Source of the DNA: an uncultured Moraxellaceae bacterium
Lineage (GTDB): Bacteria; Pseudomonadota; Gammaproteobacteria; Pseudomonadales; Moraxellaceae
Assembly: GCA_937928295.1 (NCBI GenBank)
Contig: CALEYY010000088.1
Span: 1-5,128, forward strand
Length of the DNA stretch: 5,128 nt
Direction of reading: 5' to 3'
The stretch's first letter is position 1. Each line of letters begins with the position of its first letter. This document shows positions 1-5,128 of this stretch, piece after piece. The notes under the pieces were generated by a model, which saw nothing but the letters and a program-made list of their open reading frames with translations, searched no databases and had not been told where the DNA came from. The translations under genes were made by a program, and so were the position numbers.

Positions 1-297
1 GGCAAGGACTTCAACATGCGCTGGGTGGCCTCGATGGTCGCCGACGTGCATCGCATCCTGACCCGTGGCGGCGTGTTCCTGTATCCGCTGGACAGCAAGA
101 CCGCCAGCAAGGGCGGCAAGCTGCGCCTGATGTACGAGGCCAACCCCATGGCCTGGCTGGTCGAGCAGGCCGGCGGTGCCGCCACCACCGGTCGCGTACG
201 CATCATGGACATCGCCCCGACCGGCCTGCATCAGCGCGTGCCGGTCATTCTCGGTGCCCGCGCCGAGGTTGAGCGCGCCACGGCTTATCACGCCTGA
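1..297 (+). CDS. fbp: Fructose-1,6-bisphosphatase class I, C-terminal part (5' end outside window)
   Basis: This is the last 98 residues of a class I FBPase, the cytoplasmic gluconeogenic enzyme that hydrolyses fructose-1,6-bisphosphate to fructose-6-phosphate and phosphate. The frame is open from base 1 and stops at TGA 295-297. Visible family signatures are MRWVASMVADVH (residues 6-17 of the fragment), whose Arg corresponds to the Arg that reaches the neighbouring subunit's active site; GGVFLYPLD (23-31); and the signature block GKLRLMYEANPMA (39-51), containing the active-site Lys (K40) and the metal-ligand Glu (E46). The end, DIAPTGLHQRVPVILG (70-85), is the usual C-terminal strand region. 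The block has Met where most relatives have Leu (LRLMYE), which is conservative. The fragment looks intact, with no frameshift. The next gene, mtgA, begins 13 bases after the stop, so co-transcription is likely. The family call is very secure. The N-terminal half cannot be judged here. Confidence 0.96.
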   Translation, partial: GKDFNMRWVASMVADVHRILTRGGVFLYPLDSKTASKGGKLRLMYEANPMAWLVEQAGGAATTGRVRIMDIAPTGLHQRVPVILGARAEVERATAYHA

Positions 298-310
298 GAC
301 CCCGACGCAC

Positions 311-1000
311 ATGAAGCGACTGCTCTGGCGACTGCTGCTGATCACGATCACCCTAGGCGTGCTCTACCAAGGCTGGCTGTTCGCCAATGTGTGCTGGTGG
401 ATAGACCACAACCCGTCGCGCTCGGCGTTCATGAGCGCGCGTCTGGCGGACATGCGTGACGATGACCCGGATGCCGAGCTGCATCATCGCTGGGTGCCCT
501 ACAACCGCATCTCGCGCAATCTGCAACGCGCCGTGATGGCCTCGGAAGATGCCAAGTTCCTGCAGCATGACGGCTTCGACTGGGAAGGCATGCAGACGGC
601 CTGGGAAAAGAATCTGAAGAAGGGCCGCATCGTGGCCGGCGGTTCGACCATCTCGCAGCAGCTGGCGAAGAACCTGTTCCTGTCCGGCAAGCGCACGCCC
701 TGGCGCAAGGGCGAGGAAGCCATCATCACCTTCATGCTGGAACAGATGATGAGCAAGCGCCGGATTTTCGAGATCTATCTGAATGTCATCGAGTGGGGTG
801 ATGGCGTGTTTGGTGCCGAGGCGGCAGCGCGCCATTATTTCCACAAGTCGGCATCGGCGCTGACTGCCAGCGAGGCCGCGCGATTGGCCGCGATGGTGCC
901 GAATCCGCGCTTCTACGACGCGCACCGCTCCACACGCTATCTGGAGCGACGCACCCGCATCATTACCCGGCGGATGAACTATGTGCGTCCGCCACGCTAA
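311..1000 (+). CDS. mtgA: Monofunctional biosynthetic peptidoglycan transglycosylase (GT51)
   Basis: A 229-residue inner-membrane glycosyltransferase that polymerises lipid II into glycan strands in the periplasm, without a transpeptidase domain. Residues 1-7 form a basic N-terminus (MKRLLWR), and about 8-27 form a single membrane anchor. The GT51 domain follows. WVPYNRIS (61-68) is typical of MtgA. ASEDAKFLQHDGFDW (77-91) holds the first catalytic Glu (E79). GGSTISQQLAKNLFLS (110-125) is the canonical GT51 motif. RRKxxE-type helix residues are followed by RRIFEIYLNVIEWG (150-163) with the second catalytic Glu (E154), then FGAEAAARHYF (167-177) and PNPRFYD (197-203). Length is normal for the family. 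The frame stays open further upstream, to 176, but inside fbp and without similarity. ATG 311 gives the proper anchor and lies 13 bases after the fbp stop. Shine-Dalgarno support is weak (GAGA at 296-299, 11 bases away), so coupling to fbp translation is plausible. The 3' end overlaps the convergent tetR gene by 38 bases. Confidence 0.96.
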   Translation: MKRLLWRLLLITITLGVLYQGWLFANVCWWIDHNPSRSAFMSARLADMRDDDPDAELHHRWVPYNRISRNLQRAVMASEDAKFLQHDGFDWEGMQTAWEKNLKKGRIVAGGSTISQQLAKNLFLSGKRTPWRKGEEAIITFMLEQMMSKRRIFEIYLNVIEWGDGVFGAEAAARHYFHKSASALTASEAARLAAMVPNPRFYDAHRSTRYLERRTRIITRRMNYVRPPR

Positions 1001-1679
1001 TCAGCTGGCGGATAGCACCGGTAAAGATGGTGCTCAGATTCTCAACCACGGCATCGATGGGCGTGCTGAACTCCATCAGCAGCCAGCGCCCGGCTGACGC
1101 CACGATAGCGCCGATCAGGGCATTTGCCAGAATGTCAGCATCCAGCGGAGCCGGCAGCCTGTCATTACGGAACAAGGGCTTGGTCAGACGCACCAGCAAG
1201 CTGGAAAAATCCTCGACGGTGATGCGGTACATGGCATCGACGCGCGCGCTGACGCCCAGCACCTCGATGAACAAGATACGCGCCAGGCGAGGGTCTTCGC
1301 GCACGCACTCGAAGACATGATGCAGCGCAATGCGCGCCATCAGCTCGGGCTCTTTCGGTGCCTCGATCAGCGCCGCCAGCATGTGCTCGCGCAGGCGCTG
1401 CACACAAGCGTGATAGACCGCGCAGAGCAGGTCTTCGCTGTTCTCGAAGGACTCATAGAAATAGCGCTCAGTCAGCCCCGCGGACGCACAGATGCTACGC
1501 ACCGTGGAGCTGTGATAGCCACGCCCACCGAACACATCCAGCCCGGCCTCGATGAAGCGCTGGCGACGCTCGGTGCGCCGCACCTCTTCGCTAACGCCGC
1601 GATAACGCCGCCCTGATTCGGCGCGCGCCATGGTTGCCGCCTTGGGCTTCTTGTCTTTGCTTGCTATCTCAACGCTCAT
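963..1679 (-). CDS. TetR/AcrR-family transcriptional regulator
   Basis: A 238-residue cytoplasmic DNA-binding regulator. After a basic, probably disordered leader (residues 1-35, with KDKKPK), the TetR_N helix-turn-helix domain spans about 36-92: RRQRFIEAGLDVFGGRGYHS leads into STVRSICASAGLTERYFYESF (about 58-78), where GLTERYFYESF is the recognition helix and its flank. The rest is a helical ligand-binding/dimerisation region with the TetR-typical PRLARILFIEVLGV stretch. The ligand cannot be read from sequence, because this half diverges widely in the family. Two in-frame ATGs exist. I chose the one at 1679-1677 because GAGAG (1690-1686) lies six bases before it, whereas the ATG at 1685 directly abuts GAGAG. 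The gene lies 32 bases downstream of the unknown gene on the same strand and is probably its operon partner, so it likely regulates that operon. The stop at 963-965 lies inside the convergent mtgA gene. Confidence 0.93.
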   Translation of the reverse strand: MSVEIASKDKKPKAATMARAESGRRYRGVSEEVRRTERRQRFIEAGLDVFGGRGYHSSTVRSICASAGLTERYFYESFENSEDLLCAVYHACVQRLREHMLAALIEAPKEPELMARIALHHVFECVREDPRLARILFIEVLGVSARVDAMYRITVEDFSSLLVRLTKPLFRNDRLPAPLDADILANALIGAIVASAGRWLLMEFSTPIDAVVENLSTIFTGAIRQLISVADAHSSSAG

Positions 1680-1685
1680 GTCCAT

Positions 1686-1690
1686 CTCTC
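1686..1690 (-). promoter_or_regulatory. Shine-Dalgarno of tetR
   Basis: GAGAG on the minus strand lies six bases before the ATG at 1679-1677, but directly abuts the alternative ATG at 1685-1683. The spacing is why the shorter start was preferred. The difference is two residues only. Confidence 0.55.
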
Positions 1691-1711
1691 GTCAAATCGT
1701 CGGGCAGCTTG

Positions 1712-2203
1712 TCAGGCCTTGGCGGTGGCCGTCGTGATGCCACGCGCCGTGCAGGCCACCTCAAAGCAGTCATCCACATGCGTCATCGCCAGCCGGCGCA
1801 TGACCCAGTAGCCGATGGTGGCCGACACGATCTGGCCGCCAAGGGGAATGAACTTGGTGATTTGTCGTGCCACTAGGCGCGTGCCCAGGCCCTGCACGCT
1901 GCGCTTGATCAGCTCGCGGGTCACCACAATGCCGATCAGCTCGCTGCCGCGCTCGGCTCGGCGCTTCCACACCTGCAAGCGGGTCTCGTCAGACATTGCC
2001 TCGATTTGCTCGGGCTGCAAACCAAAAGCCTGATTGATTTCGGGGATGAGCTTCATCAGCAGACCGACATCGACCACCACATCCAGCAGCGGCACCGGAA
2101 TCGCCGCCGCGCCCGCCGAGGCCCAGGCACTTCGTTTGACACGGCGCTGACACGCCGCGCGAATCGCCTTCAATTCCGTCAGTGCTCGACTATCGACCGT
2201 CAC
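1712..2203 (-). CDS. Uncharacterised protein with two Gly/Ala-rich hydrophobic segments (EcsC/DUF697-like look)
   Basis: A 163-residue protein I do not recognise by name. Its layout is a basic, charged N-terminus (1-24, with RRVKR), then a hydrophobic segment with paired prolines and acidic residues (about 25-50, AAAIPVPLLDVVVDVGLLMK). Next comes a charged amphipathic middle (51-88, LQPEQIEAMSDETRL), and a second hydrophobic region (about 89-140) ending in KFIPLGGQIVSATIGYWVM (117-135). THVDDCFEVAC follows (141-151). The pattern of 'IPxPxxD' and, later, 'xxxPxxGxxxxAxxxY' recalls helical membrane-associating domains seen in EcsC-like and DUF697-like proteins and in C-terminal regions of some GTPases. 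There is no P-loop, so no GTPase activity is implied. I infer a small membrane-associated protein and assign no function. The GTG start is set by a perfect GGAGG five bases upstream. It is the first gene of a probable operon with tetR, divergent from the ZnuD-type receptor gene. Confidence 0.82.
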   Translation of the reverse strand: MTVDSRALTELKAIRAACQRRVKRSAWASAGAAAIPVPLLDVVVDVGLLMKLIPEINQAFGLQPEQIEAMSDETRLQVWKRRAERGSELIGIVVTRELIKRSVQGLGTRLVARQITKFIPLGGQIVSATIGYWVMRRLAMTHVDDCFEVACTARGITTATAKA

Positions 2204-2208
2204 GCCCG

Positions 2209-2213
2209 CCTCC
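2209..2213 (-). promoter_or_regulatory. Strong Shine-Dalgarno deciding a GTG start
   Basis: GGAGG on the minus strand (2213-2209) is five bases before the GTG at 2203-2201. No in-frame ATG has comparable support, so this motif fixes the start of the uncharacterised gene. Confidence 0.8.
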
Positions 2214-2222
2214 GCGATTTCA

Positions 2223-2237
2223 ATGATGCGCCATCAT
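2223..2237. promoter_or_regulatory. 15-bp inverted repeat, candidate TetR-family operator
   Basis: ATGATG-CGC-CATCAT is an exact inverted repeat with 6-bp arms and a 3-bp centre. One mismatch further out, a C/G pair at 2221/2239 also matches. It covers the proposed -10 box (2238-2233) and start region of the leftward operon whose second gene is tetR. TetR-family repressors usually bind such short palindromes over the promoter they control, often their own. The assignment to this particular TetR protein rests on position only. A short palindrome can also arise by chance. Confidence 0.45.
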
Positions 2238-2260
2238 AGCGTGCTGAAGCGCGCAGGCAA
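2233..2260 (-). promoter_or_regulatory. Probable sigma-70 promoter of the uncharacterised gene-tetR operon
   Basis: On the minus strand, TTGCCT (2260-2255; 4 of 6 match to TTGACA) and TATGAT (2238-2233; 5 of 6 match to TATAAT) are separated by 16 bases. Transcription would begin near 2226, leaving a leader of about 22 bases that contains the GGAGG ribosome site before GTG 2203. The -10 lies within the ATGATG/CATCAT inverted repeat, as expected for a repressible promoter. This is inferred from consensus only. Confidence 0.42.
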
Positions 2261-2272
2261 GGCAAGAGCGGC

Positions 2273-2305
2273 TTGCTGTCAATGTTGATTTGGTTATATT
2301 ATAAC
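2273..2305 (+). promoter_or_regulatory. Probable promoter of the ZnuD-type receptor gene
   Basis: Two overlapping sigma-70 readings are possible. One is CTGTCA (2276-2281) with TATAAC (2300-2305; 5 of 6) and an 18-base spacer. The other is TTGCTG (2273-2278) with TATATT (2295-2300) and a 16-base spacer. In both, the -10 is part of the Zur-like palindrome, so a bound repressor would block RNA polymerase directly. The leader would be short, about 15-20 bases, with only a weak ribosome site (CGAG, 2318-2321). The -35 element is poor in either reading. Confidence 0.4.
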
Positions 2306-2310
2306 AATTC
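2288..2310. promoter_or_regulatory. Zur-box-like operator
   Basis: The core GTTATA-T-TATAAC (2293-2305) is a perfect 13-bp palindrome in an AT-rich island of otherwise GC-rich DNA. The gammaproteobacterial Zur consensus is, as I recall it, five bases (GAAAT), then GTTATA-N-TATAAC, then ATTTC. Here both inner hexamers match fully and the right flank AATTC matches 4 of 5. The left flank ATTTG does not match. Zur with bound zinc represses zinc-uptake genes. The site ends 19 bases before the start of a ZnuD-type receptor, which makes the functional reading coherent. It is also 77 bases from the divergent gene's start, so an effect on that operon is possible but not indicated. Confidence 0.75.
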
Positions 2311-2329
2311 AATTCACCGAGCCCTGATC

Positions 2330-4396
2330 ATGCCCACGCCTCATCGCCACTTCAAATTGTTCCCAATTGCCGCCTCGCTCGCACTGGTCATGAACGCCCA
2401 CGCTGACGATGCCGCATCCAGCGAAACCGCCCAGCTCATGGAAATCACCATCACCGCCAACCCGCTCGGCCGCACCGCCGACGAGATGGTGCAGCCGGCG
2501 CTGGTGCTGGCCGGCGAAACGCTGGACAACAAGCGCCAGGCCACGCTCGGGCAGACGCTGGCGCAGGAGCTGGGCGTGTCGAGCACGGACTTCGGCAGCG
2601 GTGCCGGACGGCCGGTGATTCGCGGCCAGGCCGGCCCGCGCGTGGATGTGCTGAGCAACGGCGTCGGTGCCATGGATGTGTCTAACCTCAGCCCCGACCA
2701 TGCGGTGGCGATCAACCCGCTGATCGCGCGCCAGATCGAAGTGCTGAAAGGCCCGGCCACCCTGCTCTACGGCAGCAGCGCCACCGGCGGCGCGGTCAAT
2801 GTCAGCGACAGCCGTTTGGCCACGGAAGTGCTGGCCGGCTGGTCGGGGGCGGTCGAGGCCAGTGCCGGCAGTGTGGCGCAGGAAAACCAGGTGGCGGCTG
2901 ACCTGAACTACGGCATCGGCAACCACCAGCTGCACTTCGACATGACGCAGACACGCAGCGACGACTATCGCATTCCCGGCAACAGCCATGTTGATGGCAG
3001 CGGCAGCAATCGCCGGCTGCCCAATAGCGACACCGCGCTGCGCAACGGCGCGATCTCGTACAGCCATGTCGATGACAACGGCAACAGCGCCGGCATCGCC
3101 CTGTCGCGCTATGAAAATACCTATGGCCTGCCCAACGAAAACACGGCATTCATCGACATGAAGCAGGATCGTGTTGATGGCCAGGTGGTGCTGCGCGACC
3201 CTGCGCGTGGCCTGGAGTCGGTCAAGCTGCGGGTCGGTAGCGCGCAGTATCAGCACACCGAATTTGAAGCGCCCGGCGTGCCCGGCACCGTCTTCAACAA
3301 TGACGAATATCAGGCGCGGGTCGAGGCCGTACACAAGGCGGTGGCGGGCTTTCGTGGCGTGATCGGGCTGCAGCTAGGGCATCGCGATTTTGCCGCCAAT
3401 GGCGAGGAGGCCTATGTGCCCACCGTCATCACCAAGCAGCTCGGCGTTTTTGTGGTGGAGGAACGCGAGACTGCGCTGGGCAAACTGGAAATCGGCGCTC
3501 GTGTGGACAGCGTGCGTCATGAGCCGGGAGTCGGTGCTAACGAAATTGAGGCCGGTGACCCGACAGATCCGCTAGACAACATTCCTCGCACCACCCCCGA
3601 TAATCGCGCGCGCCGCTTTACACCGGTCAGCCTGTCTTTGGGCACGGTTTACCCCATAAGTGACGACACCCATCTCAAGGCCGCGATCACGCATGCCGAG
3701 CGCGCGCCGGCCTCGGAAGAGCTTTATGCCTTCGGCACCCATGTGGCCACCGGCACGCTTGAAGTCGGTGATACCAATCTGAAGAAAGAGCGCGCGCTGA
3801 ATGTCGATCTGGGCATTGATCATCATGTTGGCGCACTGACTTACGAGGCCAGCCTCTACGCCAAGCGCGTGCAAGACTACATTTATGCTCAGGATCAAAG
3901 CCCCGTGCTGGTTGATACCGAGACTTTCAACCAGATCAGCTACGCCCAGCAGGGCGCACGCTTCCATGGCTACGAGGCCGCCGTGACCTGGGCACTGCAA
4001 GACACACCGGCGCAAAAAGTCGATGCCCGCCTGTTCACCGATGGCGTGCGTGGCAAACTGGCCGATGGCAACGCCGTGCCGCGCCTGCCGCCGTATCGCG
4101 TCGGCGTCAGTCTGCATGGCCATCGCGGCCCTTACAGTGGCAACCTGAGCCTGACTCATGCCGCGCGCCAGGATCGCGTCGGCAGCAGCTTTGAAACCGA
4201 GACCGACGGCTACAACCTGCTCAATGCCGACCTCAGCTACGCCATCCCGCAGCGTATCGGCTTTGGACGCGCCAGCCTTTTCCTGCGCGGCACGAACTTG
4301 CTCAACGACGATATCCGGCGCTCGACCTCGTTTATCAAGGATGTCGCCCCGGCACCGAGTCGGGGCGGCGTGATCGGCATCCGCATCAGCTTCTAG
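2330..4396 (+). CDS. znuD: ZnuD-type TonB-dependent outer-membrane receptor, probable zinc uptake
   Basis: A 688-residue outer-membrane receptor that would import zinc or a zinc complex using TonB-ExbBD energy. The signal peptide is residues 1-25 (HFKLFPIAASLALV core, AHA before DD). A TonB box is likely at 38-43 (EITITA). The plug domain is about 47-158, with RPVIRGQAGPRVDVL (94-108), SPDHA (121-125) and IEVLKGPATLLYGSS (136-150). In Neisseria ZnuD the plug Asp-His of the SPDHA motif belongs, as I recall, to the zinc site; here it is D123-H124. The beta-barrel follows to the end, with AERAPASEELYAFG (456-469), FLRGTNLLND (651-660) and the C-terminal VIGIRISF ending in Phe, as barrel proteins do for BAM assembly. 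I see no His-rich loop of the kind found in Neisseria ZnuD. ATG 2330 was chosen over a TTG at 2273 because it starts the signal peptide and lies downstream of the Zur-like operator. The family is secure; zinc as substrate is inferred from SPDHA plus the Zur box. Confidence 0.9.
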   Translation: MPTPHRHFKLFPIAASLALVMNAHADDAASSETAQLMEITITANPLGRTADEMVQPALVLAGETLDNKRQATLGQTLAQELGVSSTDFGSGAGRPVIRGQAGPRVDVLSNGVGAMDVSNLSPDHAVAINPLIARQIEVLKGPATLLYGSSATGGAVNVSDSRLATEVLAGWSGAVEASAGSVAQENQVAADLNYGIGNHQLHFDMTQTRSDDYRIPGNSHVDGSGSNRRLPNSDTALRNGAISYSHVDDNGNSAGIALSRYENTYGLPNENTAFIDMKQDRVDGQVVLRDPARGLESVKLRVGSAQYQHTEFEAPGVPGTVFNNDEYQARVEAVHKAVAGFRGVIGLQLGHRDFAANGEEAYVPTVITKQLGVFVVEERETALGKLEIGARVDSVRHEPGVGANEIEAGDPTDPLDNIPRTTPDNRARRFTPVSLSLGTVYPISDDTHLKAAITHAERAPASEELYAFGTHVATGTLEVGDTNLKKERALNVDLGIDHHVGALTYEASLYAKRVQDYIYAQDQSPVLVDTETFNQISYAQQGARFHGYEAAVTWALQDTPAQKVDARLFTDGVRGKLADGNAVPRLPPYRVGVSLHGHRGPYSGNLSLTHAARQDRVGSSFETETDGYNLLNADLSYAIPQRIGFGRASLFLRGTNLLNDDIRRSTSFIKDVAPAPSRGGVIGIRISF

Positions 4397-4432
4397 CAGC
4401 AGCGGCGCTGCACCGCAGAACGCCTGTGCCGG

Positions 4433-4461
4433 AGCGATTGACCAGCAGGCGGTCAGTCGCT
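4433..4461 (+). terminator. 11-bp stem hairpin between znuD and xseB (terminator-like, no U-tract)
   Basis: AGCGATTGACC (4433-4443) and GGTCAGTCGCT (4451-4461) pair over 11 positions in RNA, with one G-U wobble, around a 7-base loop. It lies 36 bases after the receptor stop codon. No run of Ts follows, so it is not a standard rho-independent terminator. It may act as an RNA 3' end stabiliser, a processing barrier, or a leader structure for xseB. A second, smaller hairpin (GCAGC-GGC-GCTGC, 4399-4411) sits right after the stop codon. Confidence 0.4.
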
Positions 4462-4466
4462 ACCGT
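4438..4466 (+). promoter_or_regulatory. Possible promoter of xseB-ispA
   Basis: TTGACC (4438-4443; 5 of 6 match) is followed after exactly 17 bases by TACCGT (4461-4466; only 3 of 6). Transcription would start near 4473, just before the xseB ribosome site. The -35 lies in the left arm of the hairpin, so the inverted repeat could equally be an operator. The weak -10 keeps this tentative. Confidence 0.28.
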
Positions 4467-4493
4467 TCGCGTTCTGAATCACGGAGCTTCGCC

Positions 4494-4745
4494 ATGTCTA
4501 CCGCCCCTGTTGCCGCCATCGATTTCGAGAAGGCCCTGGCCGAGCTCGAACAGCAAGTGCATCAGCTGGAGTCGGGCGAATTGTCGCTGGAAGCTGCCCT
4601 GCAGGCGTTCGAGTCGGGCGTGAAGCTCACTCGCCAGTGTCAGCAGGCGCTGGATCAGGCCGAGCAGAAAGTGCAGATGCTGCTGGCCCGTGCCGATGGC
4701 AGCGTCGAGCTCAGTGCCTTCGCCCCCGCGCGTGACGACGCCTGA
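4494..4745 (+). CDS. xseB: Exodeoxyribonuclease VII small subunit
   Basis: An 83-residue cytoplasmic protein that binds the large subunit XseA in multiple copies to form exonuclease VII, which degrades single-stranded DNA from both ends. The family core spans residues 10-66: DFEKALAELEQQVHQLESGE, then LSLEAALQAFESGVKLTRQC and QQALDQAEQKVQML, two long amphipathic helices that form a helical hairpin. The length is normal (about 80). The tail 69-83 is variable, as usual. GGAG (4483-4486) lies seven bases before ATG 4494, which supports the start. ispA follows after 25 bases on the same strand, the arrangement found in many proteobacteria, where dxs often comes next. The xseA gene is not in the window. 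Confidence 0.96.
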   Translation: MSTAPVAAIDFEKALAELEQQVHQLESGELSLEAALQAFESGVKLTRQCQQALDQAEQKVQMLLARADGSVELSAFAPARDDA

Positions 4746-4770
4746 CCCGCGCCGCAACACGAGCGCCCAC

Positions 4771-5128
4771 ATGATCGCCACCCCGACAGCCCTACCCGCC
4801 CTGCTGCGCGCCTCCCAGGCTCGCTTCACCGACACCTTCACAGCCTTCCTGGCGCAGCAGAACACGCTCGACGCCCGCCTCATCGCGGCCATTGCCTACG
4901 CCATGCAGAACGGCGGCAAGCGCGTGCGGCCAGCACTGGCCTGGGGCGCCAGCCTCGCCGTGGGTGGTGATTGGGCGATGGCCGACAGCTCAGCGCTCGC
5001 CGTGGAATGCATTCACGGCTACTCGCTGGCGCACGACGACCTGCCCTGCATGGATGACGATGACCTGCGCCGAGGCCAGCCCACCTGCCATCGCCAGTTC
5101 GACGAAGCCACCGCGCTGCTCGCCGGCG
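4771..5128 (+). CDS. ispA: Farnesyl diphosphate synthase, N-terminal part (3' end outside window)
   Basis: The first 119 residues of a short-chain (E)-prenyl diphosphate synthase, which condenses dimethylallyl and geranyl diphosphate with isopentenyl diphosphate to give farnesyl diphosphate, the precursor of quinone side chains, undecaprenyl phosphate and other isoprenoids. Typical IspA features are AMQNGGKRVRPAL (44-56), with isopentenyl-diphosphate-binding K50 and R53; VECIHGYSLAHDDLPCMDDD (78-97), with the first Asp-rich motif in its bacterial DDxxxxD form (D89, D90, D95); and LRRGQPTCHRQF (99-110). The two-residue insertion in the Asp-rich motif is typical of bacterial (type II) farnesyl synthases and argues against a longer-chain octaprenyl synthase. 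The frame is open to the window end. ATG 4771 has only a weak ribosome site (GAG, 4761-4763), seven bases away, consistent with translation in an operon behind xseB. The second Asp-rich motif lies beyond the window. Confidence 0.95.
   Translation, partial: MIATPTALPALLRASQARFTDTFTAFLAQQNTLDARLIAAIAYAMQNGGKRVRPALAWGASLAVGGDWAMADSSALAVECIHGYSLAHDDLPCMDDDDLRRGQPTCHRQFDEATALLAG

Noticed and set aside
176..310. 45-codon upstream extension of the mtgA frame
   Set aside because: It overlaps the conserved end of fbp in another frame and is not like MtgA. The membrane anchor starts at ATG 311.
353..925. 190-codon open frame antisense to mtgA
   Set aside because: It lies wholly within mtgA, which has all GT51 catalytic motifs, and its own product shows no family features.
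2262..2276. Inverted repeat GCAAG-AGCGG-CTTGC in the divergent intergenic region
   Set aside because: The arms are only five bases, there is no U-tract and no gene end nearby. Chance is the simplest explanation.
2277..2282. Perfect TTGACA on the minus strand
   Set aside because: At 16-18 bases downstream the -10 position is GC-rich (TGCCTG region), so no leftward promoter can be built on it.
2273..2329. Upstream TTG start that would extend the receptor by 19 residues
   Set aside because: It would put coding sequence across the promoter and the Zur-like palindrome and spoil the signal peptide. ATG 2330 gives a normal one.
2309..3334. Long open frame (341 codons) antisense to the znuD gene
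   Set aside because: Its product is compositionally odd (rich in His, Ala, Arg, Val), as expected from the reverse of GC-rich coding sequence, and resembles no family. The + strand frame is a clear receptor.
3572..4159. 195-codon open frame antisense to the 3' half of znuD
   Set aside because: It is a codon-bias shadow with no recognisable domain, while the receptor barrel is clearly encoded on the other strand.
4426..4623. 65-codon open frame overlapping the start of xseB
   Set aside because: It is rich in Arg, Ser and Pro, typical of an out-of-frame shadow, and xseB has the ribosome site and family similarity.

Overview
The window is GC-rich, densely coding DNA that looks like a gammaproteobacterial chromosome. 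The evidence is a class I fructose-1,6-bisphosphatase, a monofunctional transglycosylase (MtgA), an xseB-ispA pair in the usual proteobacterial order, and an AT-rich palindrome with the core of the gammaproteobacterial Zur site. I cannot name a genus. The gene content and codon usage would fit a Nevskiales/Xanthomonadales-like lineage, but that is a guess. I see no mobile element, tRNA, rRNA or CRISPR array.

Left block (1-1000, + strand): the 3' end of fbp (gluconeogenesis), followed after 13 bases by a complete mtgA (peptidoglycan glycan-strand polymerisation). The spacing suggests one transcript.

Middle block (963-2203, - strand): a probable two-gene operon read leftwards. The first gene encodes a small uncharacterised protein with two Gly/Ala-rich hydrophobic segments. 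It starts at GTG behind a perfect GGAGG. The second encodes a TetR-family repressor whose 3' end overlaps the convergent mtgA 3' end by 38 bases. The inferred operon promoter carries a 15-bp inverted repeat over its -10 box, a good candidate for the TetR protein's own operator.

Divergent intergenic region (2204-2329): the leftward promoter and inverted repeat lie at one end. At the other end, 24 bases before the next ATG, is a perfect 13-bp palindrome (GTTATA-T-TATAAC) that matches the core of the Zur box.

Right block (2330-5128, + strand): a complete TonB-dependent outer-membrane receptor of the ZnuD (zinc uptake) type, consistent with the Zur site in front of it. After a 97-base gap with an 11-bp stem hairpin and a possible promoter come xseB (exodeoxyribonuclease VII small subunit) and the 5' part of ispA (farnesyl diphosphate synthase), which runs off the window end.

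Most of the content is housekeeping. The parts most worth a second look are the Zur-ZnuD pairing, the predicted autoregulated operon of the unknown gene and tetR, and the hairpin in front of xseB.
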